From assembly GCA_045577925.1 (NCBI GenBank), contig JAZNJH010000004.1, forward strand, positions 1 to 28,816: 28,816 bases of DNA, read 5' to 3'. A program made the position numbers and the translations under genes. The DNA is from UBA4717 sp045577925 (GTDB lineage: Bacteria > Bacillota > Clostridia > Oscillospirales > CAG-272). A model generated the notes under the pieces. The model had not been told where the DNA came from. It was given only the letters and a program-made list of their open reading frames with translations, and ran no database searches. Below, piece after piece: positions 7,910-13,825 of the stretch. Within the stretch, counting starts at the first letter, position 1; each line of letters starts with the position of its first letter.

Positions 7910-8485
7910 ATGAATTCAAAAAATATTATGATAGTCGGCGTTGGCGGACAGGGTTCGCTTCTTGCAAGCCGTATACTCGGTAATGCCGTAATGCTTGAAG
8001 GCTATGACGTAAAGGTTTCCGGGGTTCACGGAATGAGCCAGAGAGGCGGTTCGGTCGTAACGTATGTAAAATTCGGTGAAAGTGTTGCTTCCCCCGTTAT
8101 ATGCAAGGGCGAAGCGGATATAATCATGTCCTTTGAGCTTCTTGAGGCTGCAAGATGGCTTCCTTACTTGAAGACAGAAGGAGTACTTATAACAAATACA
8201 CAGCAGATAAATCCGATGCCCGTTGTAACGGGCGCGGCAGAGTATCCTGAAAATCTCGTTGAAAAGATGCGTGCAAAGGGAGTAAACGTAATTGCGGCAG
8301 ACGCGCTTTCTATCGCAAGAGAAGCGGGAAGCGAAAAGGCGGTTAACGTAGCGCTTATCGGACTTATGTCGCATGCTCTCGGCTTTGACAGAAAAACGCT
8401 TGTAAAAGCAATTGAAATGAGCGTTCCCGAAAAGTTTTTGGAGCTTAACATGAAAGCTTTCGAGCTTGGCGAAGCGGCGAAATAA
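7910..8485 (+). CDS. iorB: Indolepyruvate:ferredoxin oxidoreductase, beta subunit
   Basis: 191-aa gamma-type 2-oxoacid:acceptor oxidoreductase subunit that pairs with IorA and forms the CoA-side domain. The N-terminal GVGGQGSLLASRILG motif and VHGMSQRGGSV are family signatures. I chose ATG 7910 because family members begin with this segment; the reading frame extends upstream into iorA without a sensible start. The SD AAAGGACGG (7891-7899) is actually closer to ATG 7902, which opens a three-codon ORF (Met-Lys-Ile-stop). Its TGA overlaps the iorB ATG (ATGA), so translation may be coupled through this tiny ORF. The gene ends at terminator 8491-8517. Confidence 0.95.
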   Translation: MNSKNIMIVGVGGQGSLLASRILGNAVMLEGYDVKVSGVHGMSQRGGSVVTYVKFGESVASPVICKGEADIIMSFELLEAARWLPYLKTEGVLITNTQQINPMPVVTGAAEYPENLVEKMRAKGVNVIAADALSIAREAGSEKAVNVALIGLMSHALGFDRKTLVKAIEMSVPEKFLELNMKAFELGEAAK

Positions 8486-8490
8486 TAATT

Positions 8491-8517
8491 AAAAGGCACC
8501 CGACAGGGTGCCTTTTT
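8491..8517 (+). terminator. Terminator of the thioesterase-iorAB operon
   Basis: AAAAGGCACCC (8491-8501), loop GACA, GGGTGCCTTTTT. An 11-bp stem with a T-run, 6 nt after the iorB stop codon. It is also the hairpin of the duplicated 54-nt element. Confidence 0.85.
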
Positions 8518-8546
8518 GATTGAGTCGCAGCAATGAGGGTAAACAC
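8493..8546. repeat. Duplicated hairpin-plus-tail element, copy A
   Basis: 54 nt that align without gaps to 28071-28124 (about 42 of 54 identical). The block CCTTTTTGATTG and the core GCAGCAA are shared exactly. In the hairpin, a C-G pair in this copy is U-A in the other, a compensatory change. The tail after the T-run is conserved too, which a plain terminator would not require. Copy A lies just beyond the 3' end of the RHH gene 8557-8766. Confidence 0.6.
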
Positions 8547-8556
8547 GGTGTTATTG

Positions 8557-8766
8557 CTACTCTTTTGATTTTATCAAACCTACCGCTTTCAACTCTTCTT
8601 CGGATATTTCTCCGTACTTTCTTTCAAAAGTATTCACTGCATTTTTCAGTAAATGGCAAATAAATTTGTTACCGCTTCTGCCTGAATACTTAGCTATGTA
8701 TCTTATTTTACGCATAATAATCGGCTCAATATACAAATTGAAATGAAAGGCATCAGCTCTTTTCAT
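8557..8766 (-). CDS. Ribbon-helix-helix (Arc/MetJ-like) small DNA-binding protein
   Basis: 69 aa. The pattern is an N-terminal beta-strand (FHFNLYI, 7-13), helix A (about 14-27), a Ser/Gly turn SGRSGNKF and helix B to about 44, as in RHH dimers that put the paired strands into the DNA major groove. A charged C-terminal helix (ISEEELKAVG) follows. The frame is open up to 8946, but ATG 8766 has an ideal AGAAAGGAGATC 8 nt upstream, and the extension would run through a terminator hairpin, so the short start is taken. No toxin gene is adjacent. It is controlled by the structured leader 8818-8977 and promoter 8982-9010. It could be an autoregulator or an orphan antitoxin-like protein. Confidence 0.65.
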   Translation of the reverse strand: MKRADAFHFNLYIEPIIMRKIRYIAKYSGRSGNKFICHLLKNAVNTFERKYGEISEEELKAVGLIKSKE

Positions 8767-8817
8767 TTTTGATCTCCTTTCTTGAAATTTTTTGAGCCGC
8801 TTTTTTACGTGCACAAT

Positions 8818-8847
8818 AAAAAAGTGCGCCCCAATGAAGGAACGCAC
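8818..8847 (-). terminator. Intrinsic terminator ending the structured RNA
   Basis: On the - strand GTGCGTTCC, loop TTCATT, GGGGCGCAC (8824-8847), then TTTTTT (8818-8823). It lies 51 nt before the RHH start codon, so read-through is needed for RHH expression from the promoter at 8982-9010. Confidence 0.75.
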
Positions 8848-8977
8848 CGAAAAAGTGCTTCCCTTCGTAAGTTGCGACACTAACGCTCTATCAACATGGA
8901 TATGAGAAAAAAGGGGGAAGCACCTTTTACCAAGGTGATTCTCCATGTCAATAGACGATATGCAGTTAATGTCGCAA
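8818..8977 (-). ncRNA. Highly structured 160-nt RNA / leader with pseudoknot potential
   Basis: On the - strand the RNA starts exactly at the first base of a 13-bp helix P1 (8965-8977 with 8872-8884; one G-U). It encloses a second 13-bp helix P2 (8942-8954 with 8888-8900; two G-U pairs) and a hairpin P3 CACCTT-GGTAA-AAGGTG (8921-8937). The unpaired GTGCTTCCC (8915-8923, overlapping the 3' arm of P3) is exactly complementary to GGGAAGCAC (8855-8863) downstream of P1, giving a pseudoknot or an alternative fold. An intrinsic terminator follows. It is either an attenuator/riboswitch-like leader for the RHH gene or a free-standing small RNA. I do not recognise a known RNA family. Confidence 0.6.
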
Positions 8978-8981
8978 TTAT

Positions 8982-9010
8982 ATTATAGCATAACAGTAAA
9001 GCTTTTGCAA
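8982..9010 (-). promoter_or_regulatory. Promoter of the structured RNA / RHH gene
   Basis: On the - strand TTGCAA (9005-9010), 17-bp spacer, TATAAT (8982-8987). The predicted start (about 8976) coincides with the 5' end of helix P1. Confidence 0.75.
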
Positions 9011-9069
9011 TAGAGGTGAACCACAATTAAGCGAAAAAGTAAAAAATCGCTTTTTTGCTGGAGAAGGCT

Positions 9070-9105
9070 AAATAAAGCGGACACATTTGTGCCCGCTTTA
9101 TTTTT
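9070..9105 (-). terminator. Terminator of the RNHCP-nnr operon
   Basis: On the - strand AAATAAAGCGG / CCGCTTTATTT (11 bp, 9070-9103) with a 12-nt loop, beginning at the nnr stop codon. The T-run after the stem is partly built into the stem end. Confidence 0.75.
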
Positions 9106-10594
9106 ACTTATTAAACTGACTCATAATTCTCCCTACAGCTTCTGATACGTCGCTTGAAAGCATCGCGTATTCGCCATGCTCGTCTGCTACCAGATCAGCG
9201 GCGTATGCGTGCAAAAATACGCCTATCCTTGCCGCATCGGCACTTTCCATGCCTTGCGACATGAGTGATGCTATTATTCCGGTAAGCGTGTCGCCCGAAC
9301 CGCCTTTAGCAAGTCCCGAATTGCCTGCAGTATTTATAAATATCGGCTGATTTGGAGCGGCAACAACCGTGCGCGTATCCTTGAGTATGCATATACAGTT
9401 GTACTTATCGGAAAATTCTTTTGCACAAGGAATAATGTTATCTTTTATTTCATCAATGCTTTTACTCATAAGTCTTGACGCTTCGCCAAGGTGGGGAGTT
9501 ACGATTTTTCCTTTTATATAGGCCAGAAGATCTCTGTTTTCGGATATAATATTTAATGCATCTGCATCAAGTACTGTATTTGAAGGCGCGTTTTCAAGAG
9601 TGTATCGCAAAATCTTTTTTGCATTTTCAGATTTTGAAAGCCCCGGGCCTATAACGAGTGCACTTGCATTATTGATCTCTCTGTAAAGAGTGGAAAAATC
9701 AACTTTTTCATCATTGTAATCGCATACTATCGCTTCAGGCAGTACTGCGCGGACAGTATCGGCTATCTTTTTATGCGTAAATACCGAAACGATTCCGCAA
9801 CCGCTTTTGTATGCGGCTTTTGCAGAGAGAAGAGCGGCACCGCTCATATTCTCGCTACCCGCAACAACGAAGACTCTGCCGTAGCTTGATTTGTTTGAGT
9901 ATCTGCGACGTTTGGGAATAAGTGACAGGTCATTTTTTGTATATGTGAAGGCGGGATGCTTCATGTTATCGCAAAGGTCGGTATAGATCCCTATGTCACG
10001 TACCCTTAAAGCTCCGCATTTTTCTGCTCCGGGATAAAGTATTTGTCCGAGCTTTGTATAAGCAAAAGAAACGGTTATATCAGCGTTTACTCCCCCACCG
10101 AGCACACGTCCGCTTGTAGCGTCAACGCCGCTTGGCATGTCAAGCGATATCACCTTTGCGCCTGACGAGTTTACTTTGTTTATAATATCAAGATGTTCTC
10201 CCTCAACGTCACGGGAAAGCCCCGTTCCGAAAAGTGCGTCGATTATAAGCGTATATTCATCAAACTTGGGTGAGTGTATAAACTTAACACGGCTTCGCGC
10301 CGCGCTGTCGTATTGCTTTTTAACAAGTCCGCTAAGTTTGTTATAGCTTCCTGCAAGAAAAACCTCGGGTTTGTAAAAACGGTTGATTATGCGCGCAAGC
10401 GCAAGACCGTCACCGCCGTTATTTCCCATTCCGCAAACTATAAGTATTTTTGAAGTATCAAAGCCGGATGCCCTGATCTCTTCGGCACATACGAGCGCGG
10501 CTCTTTCCATAAGGACCTCGCTTGATACGCCGATGCTTTCGCTTGTATATGAATCGATACTGCGCATTTCTTTTGCTGAAAGTATGTATTTCAT
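9104..10594 (-). CDS. nnr: Bifunctional NAD(P)H-hydrate epimerase / ADP-dependent NAD(P)H-hydrate dehydratase
   Basis: 496-aa metabolite-repair enzyme. The N-terminal YjeF_N domain (about 1-215) epimerises damaged NAD(P)HX: CGMGNNGGDG (54-63), DALFGTGLSR (119-128), PSGVDATSG (154-162). The C-terminal ribokinase-like domain (about 228-496) dehydrates S-NAD(P)HX using ADP: VIGPGLS (314-320), DADALN (343-348), TPHLGEASRL (366-375) and GLAKGGSGDTLTGI (427-440). Length matches the usual fused protein. ATG 10594 is preceded by AAGGAG. It starts 9 nt after the RNHCP gene, so the two are probably one transcript. All catalytic motifs look intact. Confidence 0.95.
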   Translation of the reverse strand: MKYILSAKEMRSIDSYTSESIGVSSEVLMERAALVCAEEIRASGFDTSKILIVCGMGNNGGDGLALARIINRFYKPEVFLAGSYNKLSGLVKKQYDSAARSRVKFIHSPKFDEYTLIIDALFGTGLSRDVEGEHLDIINKVNSSGAKVISLDMPSGVDATSGRVLGGGVNADITVSFAYTKLGQILYPGAEKCGALRVRDIGIYTDLCDNMKHPAFTYTKNDLSLIPKRRRYSNKSSYGRVFVVAGSENMSGAALLSAKAAYKSGCGIVSVFTHKKIADTVRAVLPEAIVCDYNDEKVDFSTLYREINNASALVIGPGLSKSENAKKILRYTLENAPSNTVLDADALNIISENRDLLAYIKGKIVTPHLGEASRLMSKSIDEIKDNIIPCAKEFSDKYNCICILKDTRTVVAAPNQPIFINTAGNSGLAKGGSGDTLTGIIASLMSQGMESADAARIGVFLHAYAADLVADEHGEYAMLSSDVSEAVGRIMSQFNK

Positions 10595-10603
10595 AACTAC
10601 TCC

Positions 10604-10945
10604 TTATAGGTCATATTGACCTGCGGTAAGCTTGATTATCAGCCCGATATCGTCAGGCTGGATTTTTGCAGGATAAGCGGCACGGTTGCGGTGAGTTTCA
10701 CCGCACTTTTCGCATATATAAGTAATAACGTAGCCTTTCTTAGAGTCGGGCGCGGCAGAAACAGGGCGCAAAATACCCCTGCACTCGTTTGCACGGTCGC
10801 CGGGATTTATATCTACGTGCAAAGAATAAAGGCATCTCGGACAGTGATCGCGCGAGCTTGTTTCAAGCGGTTTTACATTAAAGCCGCAGTGAGCGCAAAT
10901 AAAGCCGTTATCATTTTTTTGAAATCTTTTGTTATCAAGCCCCAT
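10604..10945 (-). CDS. RNHCP-domain zinc-ribbon protein
   Basis: 113 aa with a treble-cleft or zinc-ribbon pattern: C17-x2-C20, then SSRDHCPRCLYSLHVD (C35-x2-C38), the segment NPGDRANECRG (Cys55) and a second pair C78-x2-C81. The R-(N/D)-H-C-P motif defines the RNHCP family (PF12647), whose members have no established function to my knowledge. ATG 10945 has GGAG 9 nt upstream. It lies directly upstream of nnr, and it is divergent from the Ser/Gly-rich protein gene across a 124-bp gap that holds a 30-bp palindrome. Confidence 0.8.
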   Translation of the reverse strand: MGLDNKRFQKNDNGFICAHCGFNVKPLETSSRDHCPRCLYSLHVDINPGDRANECRGILRPVSAAPDSKKGYVITYICEKCGETHRNRAAYPAKIQPDDIGLIIKLTAGQYDL

Positions 10946-11002
10946 AATAGCAACTCCGGTTTTGAAATTTTATCCGTATTTGACTTTTTCTTCCGCGAAT
11001 AA

Positions 11003-11032
11003 GCATAAGTATTTTTCAAAAAATATTTATGC
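11003..11032. promoter_or_regulatory. 30-bp palindrome between divergent genes
   Basis: The half-site GCATAAGTATTTTTC is mirrored by AAAAAATATTTATGC; 13 of 15 positions are symmetrical. It lies between the divergent starts at 10945 and 11070. On the + strand a weak promoter (TTCAAA 11015-11020, 17 bp, TACAAT 11038-11043) overlaps its right half, which fits an operator. Confidence 0.5.
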
Positions 11033-11069
11033 GACAATACAATTATAACCGAAAGGAAAGAAAAAAACA

Positions 11070-11573
11070 ATGAAAATATCAAAATTTATTACAGCGAGAG
11101 CATTTACAGCTCTTATAATGGTGATTTTTATTATAATGATGTCATTTACCGTATCGGCAAATGTTTCAGACGGAGTTGTATCCGACGACGGTGTTCCGAA
11201 TCATGATGCGAGCGACGGGGTTGTATCAGATCATAACGACGGCGATATGGGCCTTGTTGGCGAAGCAGGCAGTATGGCAGGCGATATGATGGACGGTTCC
11301 GGCTCTCATTCATCAAACGGTTCAGGTTCACAGTCTTCAAACGGTTCGGGTTCGCAGTCCTCAGGTACAACAAACGGTTCTAACGGCACAGGAAACAATA
11401 ATGGTTCAGGGCTAATGAACGACGTTGAAAACGGCGTTAACGACATGGTTAACTCTGCAGACTCCATGACAGACGAGGAGTCCGGCTCGATTGTCGGCAT
11501 AGTTATATCGCTTATCATAATAGCGATAGTTATCGTTCTTATTATAATGCTTGTGCCGAAAAAGCGTAAGTAA
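11070..11573 (+). CDS. Secreted Ser/Gly/Asn-rich single-pass membrane protein
   Basis: 167 aa; no known family recognised. Residues 1-30 form a signal peptide ending near VSA. A disordered acidic stretch with two copies of SDGVVSD (33-39 and 48-54) comes next. Then there are two octapeptide repeats SGS(H/Q)SSNG plus a partial third (77-98) and a Gly/Asn/Ser linker. A C-terminal transmembrane helix (about 140-162) precedes VPKKRK, which predicts an outside N-terminus and a short cytoplasmic basic tail. There is no LPXTG motif. ATG 11070 is behind GAAAGGAAAG. It looks like a membrane-anchored surface stalk with no catalytic domain. It has its own terminator at 11588-11612. Confidence 0.75.
   Translation: MKISKFITARAFTALIMVIFIIMMSFTVSANVSDGVVSDDGVPNHDASDGVVSDHNDGDMGLVGEAGSMAGDMMDGSGSHSSNGSGSQSSNGSGSQSSGTTNGSNGTGNNNGSGLMNDVENGVNDMVNSADSMTDEESGSIVGIVISLIIIAIVIVLIIMLVPKKRK
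11298..11363 (+). repeat. 24-bp in-frame tandem repeat
   Basis: Two full and one partial 24-nt units (11298-11321, 11322-11345, 11346-11363) encode SGS(H/Q)SSNG. Synonymous differences between units show they are not the result of a very recent slippage event. Confidence 0.75.
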
Positions 11574-11587
11574 GTCTGATATTTAAG

Positions 11588-11612
11588 CGGCGGACGGCGG
11601 TCCGCCGTTTTA
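11588..11612 (+). terminator. Intrinsic terminator after the Ser/Gly-rich gene
   Basis: CGGCGGAC (11588-11595), loop GGCG, GTCCGCCG (11600-11607), TTTT. Confidence 0.85.
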
Positions 11613-11626
11613 TTTTGCCTAACGTA

Positions 11627-11655
11627 TTGAAATTTTTTAATATATGAAGTACAAT
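11627..11655 (+). promoter_or_regulatory. Promoter of the ybaK-like gene
   Basis: TTGAAA (11627-11632), 17-bp spacer, TACAAT (11650-11655), about 30 bp before the start codon. Confidence 0.7.
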
Positions 11656-11684
11656 ATATATAATAAGCAATATGAGAGGCAAAA

Positions 11685-12167
11685 ATGGCACAAAAGGAAA
11701 ATAAAACTAATGCAATAAGACTTTTTGACAGCGCAAAAATAGAATATACCGTGCATAGATATGAAAATAACGGCGAGGCTGTGGACGGTGCGCACGTTGC
11801 AGAGAGTCTTGGAATTGATCCGTCAAGAGTTTATAAAACACTCGTAACACGCGGAAGTGATAAGAACTTTTATGTGTTTGATATACCGGTGCTTGCTGAG
11901 CTTGATCTGAAAAAAGCCGCAAGAGCAGCCGGAGTGAAGTCGGTTGAGATGATACACGTCAGCGAGATAAACAGCATTACCGGATACGTGCGCGGAGGCT
12001 GTTCACCTGTTGGTATGAAAAAGCAGTTTAAAACATTTTTTGATATAAGCGCAAAGGATATTGACACAATGCTTGTCAGCGCGGGAAGGATAGGCTGGCA
12101 GATAGAGGCCATGCCGTCAGATATAGCAAAGCTTTGCTCTGCAAGCTTTGTGGAGTTGACACATTGA
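11685..12167 (+). CDS. ybaK: YbaK/EbsC-type Cys-tRNA(Pro)/(Cys) deacylase
   Basis: 160-aa single-domain trans-editing enzyme. Known family members hydrolyse Cys-tRNA(Pro) formed in error by prolyl-tRNA synthetase. Signatures: KTNAIRLFD at the N-terminus, AESLGIDPSRVYKTLV with the conserved editing lysine, and GYVRGGCSPVGMKK (about 102-116), the YbaK hallmark. Full length for the family. ATG 11685 is behind GAGAGG. It stands alone between its own promoter and the htrA promoter. A second, distinct member of this deacylase superfamily is at 24728-25261. Confidence 0.92.
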   Translation: MAQKENKTNAIRLFDSAKIEYTVHRYENNGEAVDGAHVAESLGIDPSRVYKTLVTRGSDKNFYVFDIPVLAELDLKKAARAAGVKSVEMIHVSEINSITGYVRGGCSPVGMKKQFKTFFDISAKDIDTMLVSAGRIGWQIEAMPSDIAKLCSASFVELTH

Positions 12168-12214
12168 GCCCATTGTTATAATAAAACAGACAATTTCATA
12201 AGTATTTTGATAAG

Positions 12215-12248
12215 CCGTCATGAAACCGTCATAATTGATATGTATAAT
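12215..12248 (+). promoter_or_regulatory. htrA promoter with direct repeats for an OmpR-type regulator
   Basis: CCGTCAT occurs at 12215-12221 and 12226-12232, an 11-bp period that fits two subunits of an OmpR/PhoB-type regulator on one DNA face. The second copy runs into the spacer before TATAAT (12243-12248). The -35 region (ATGAAA, 12220-12225) is poor, as expected for an activated promoter. The response regulator encoded at 13826 is the natural candidate. Confidence 0.6.
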
Positions 12249-12280
12249 AAGAACATAAAATCCCAAAGGAGGTTTTTAAA

Positions 12281-13771
12281 ATGAGTGAAAATAATAGCTT
12301 TGATCCGAGAGATGAAGTATCGGACAACAATAACTTGATAGAAACAGAAAATTTCAAAAATAATGATAATCAGCAGACGGCAAGTGAGTCTGAAAATCCT
12401 GCACCCATTTTCAATGATGAAGATGAAGCGGCGGATATCAGCTATCATCTAAAAAGCGATGAAATAACTGAAAAAGATTTTTCAACAGAACCGGCAGACA
12501 AAGAAGAGACTAAAAGAACAGAAGTTTATATAAACAGAAATATTGAAGAAGATGCAGCTAAAGTAAAGAGAGAGCCTGTAAAAGATAAGAAAAAGCGCAA
12601 AAATGCGCCGATTGCAGTTGCGGTCGTTCTTTGCATCATTTTATCAGGATTTACGGCGTTTGGCGCAACGCTTCTTGCAAATTCAATGTCGGGCACACGC
12701 GGCACTTCTGTAATTTATAAAAGCGTTACACACGATACATCTATAAGCAATACGGATTCTACCTTTGGTAAGCCGGGCACGTATTCAACGGTTGCGGAAA
12801 AGGTTGCAAGCTCGGTTGTTGAAATTCGTACTGAAACCGTATCAACAAGCAGTATATTCAGCCAATATATAACGGAGGGCGCCGGAAGCGGAGTTATTAT
12901 AACTGCCGACGGATATATAATTACAAACAATCACGTAATAGAAGGCGCATCTACTGTAACCGTTACAACAACAAACGGTACAAAATATCCTGCCGAAGTT
13001 ATCGGATATGATTCCGAAAGCGACCTTGCAGTTCTAAAGGTTGAAGCAACAGATCTTACACCGGCTGTAGTGGGTGACAGCACAAAGCTTGTTGTCGGCG
13101 AGGAAGTGCTTGCAATAGGTAATCCTCTCGGAAGCCTTGGCGGCACGGTTACAAACGGTATTATCAGCGCGCTTGCGCGTCAGGTAACGATAGACGGCAC
13201 AGAAATGACACTGTTGCAGACTAACGCGGCAGTAAACCCCGGTAACTCGGGCGGAGGTCTGTTTAATCTTGCGGGAGAGCTTGTCGGTATTGTAAATGCA
13301 AAATCCTCAGGCTCGGGTATTGAGGGACTCGGATTTGCTATACCCAGCAACATGGCTTCTCAGGTTGTAGAGCAGCTTATTAACTACGGATACGTGCGCG
13401 GCAGAGTATCGCTTGGCATCACATATATGGATATCAGCGATTCTTATACAGCGATGATGTACAGAGTTAACACGCTTGGCGTATATATTCTTGAAAGCGA
13501 ATATAACGATGCTCTTAAAATAGGTGACCGCGTTACTGCGGTTGACGGTAACGAGGTAACTTACGGAAACGATATAAAAGCGATCCTAAAGGATCACGTT
13601 GTCGGAGATAAGATCACGCTCACGGTTGTAAGAGACGGAAAATACGTTGACGTTGAAATGGAATGTCATGAATACGTTCCGGGGGAAAGTGAGGGCGACG
13701 AAGAGAAAACAAGTAAAGGCGGCGCAGGCTCTATATTCACCTCCCCCTTTTCAAGCTGGTTTGGGTATTAA
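12281..13771 (+). CDS. htrA: HtrA/DegP-type membrane-anchored serine protease
   Basis: 496 aa. An acidic cytoplasmic N-terminus of about 105 residues is followed by a KDKKKRK stop and one membrane helix (about 110-134). The extracytoplasmic trypsin-like domain has the triad His218 (ITNNHVI), Asp248 (SESDLAVL) and Ser323 (GNSGGGLF). A C-terminal PDZ domain (about 378-465) precedes a Gly/Ser-rich tail ending SPFSSWFGY. Such proteases degrade misfolded envelope proteins. The start is fixed by a perfect AAAGGAGGT. It is followed by a strong terminator, then by the response regulator and kinase genes, an arrangement like the htrA-CssRS stress circuit of Bacillus. Confidence 0.95.
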   Translation: MSENNSFDPRDEVSDNNNLIETENFKNNDNQQTASESENPAPIFNDEDEAADISYHLKSDEITEKDFSTEPADKEETKRTEVYINRNIEEDAAKVKREPVKDKKKRKNAPIAVAVVLCIILSGFTAFGATLLANSMSGTRGTSVIYKSVTHDTSISNTDSTFGKPGTYSTVAEKVASSVVEIRTETVSTSSIFSQYITEGAGSGVIITADGYIITNNHVIEGASTVTVTTTNGTKYPAEVIGYDSESDLAVLKVEATDLTPAVVGDSTKLVVGEEVLAIGNPLGSLGGTVTNGIISALARQVTIDGTEMTLLQTNAAVNPGNSGGGLFNLAGELVGIVNAKSSGSGIEGLGFAIPSNMASQVVEQLINYGYVRGRVSLGITYMDISDSYTAMMYRVNTLGVYILESEYNDALKIGDRVTAVDGNEVTYGNDIKAILKDHVVGDKITLTVVRDGKYVDVEMECHEYVPGESEGDEEKTSKGGAGSIFTSPFSSWFGY

Positions 13772-13775
13772 GTGA

Positions 13776-13804
13776 GAAACAGGGGCAAAACCCCTGTTTC
13801 TTTT
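13776..13804 (+). terminator. Intrinsic terminator between htrA and the response regulator
   Basis: Perfect 10-bp stem GAAACAGGGG / CCCCTGTTTC with loop CAAAA, then TTTT. No separate promoter is seen before 13826, so regulator and kinase are probably made by read-through at a lower level than htrA. Confidence 0.85.
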
Positions 13805-13825
13805 AAAATACAAAGGAGAAAATAT

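Noticed and set aside
8557..8766. Type II toxin-antitoxin pair
   Set aside because: The RHH protein could be an antitoxin, but neither neighbour is toxin-sized or toxin-like; the same holds for 28322-28516.
8767..8946. 60-codon N-terminal extension of the first RHH protein
   Set aside because: It would translate through the terminator hairpin and structured RNA; the ideal ribosome site is at ATG 8766.
9029..9056. AAGCGA/TCGCTT hairpin with TTTT as a plus-strand terminator
   Set aside because: The stem is only 6 bp with a 12-nt loop, and there is no plus-strand gene upstream for it to serve.
11298..11363. Possible CRISPR-like or VNTR array
   Set aside because: The repeats are contiguous, in frame and code for SGSxSSNG; there are no spacers and no cas genes.
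11146..11373. Arg-rich 75-aa ORF antisense to the Ser/Gly protein
   Set aside because: Explained by the repeated Ser/Gly codons read backwards; no start signals.
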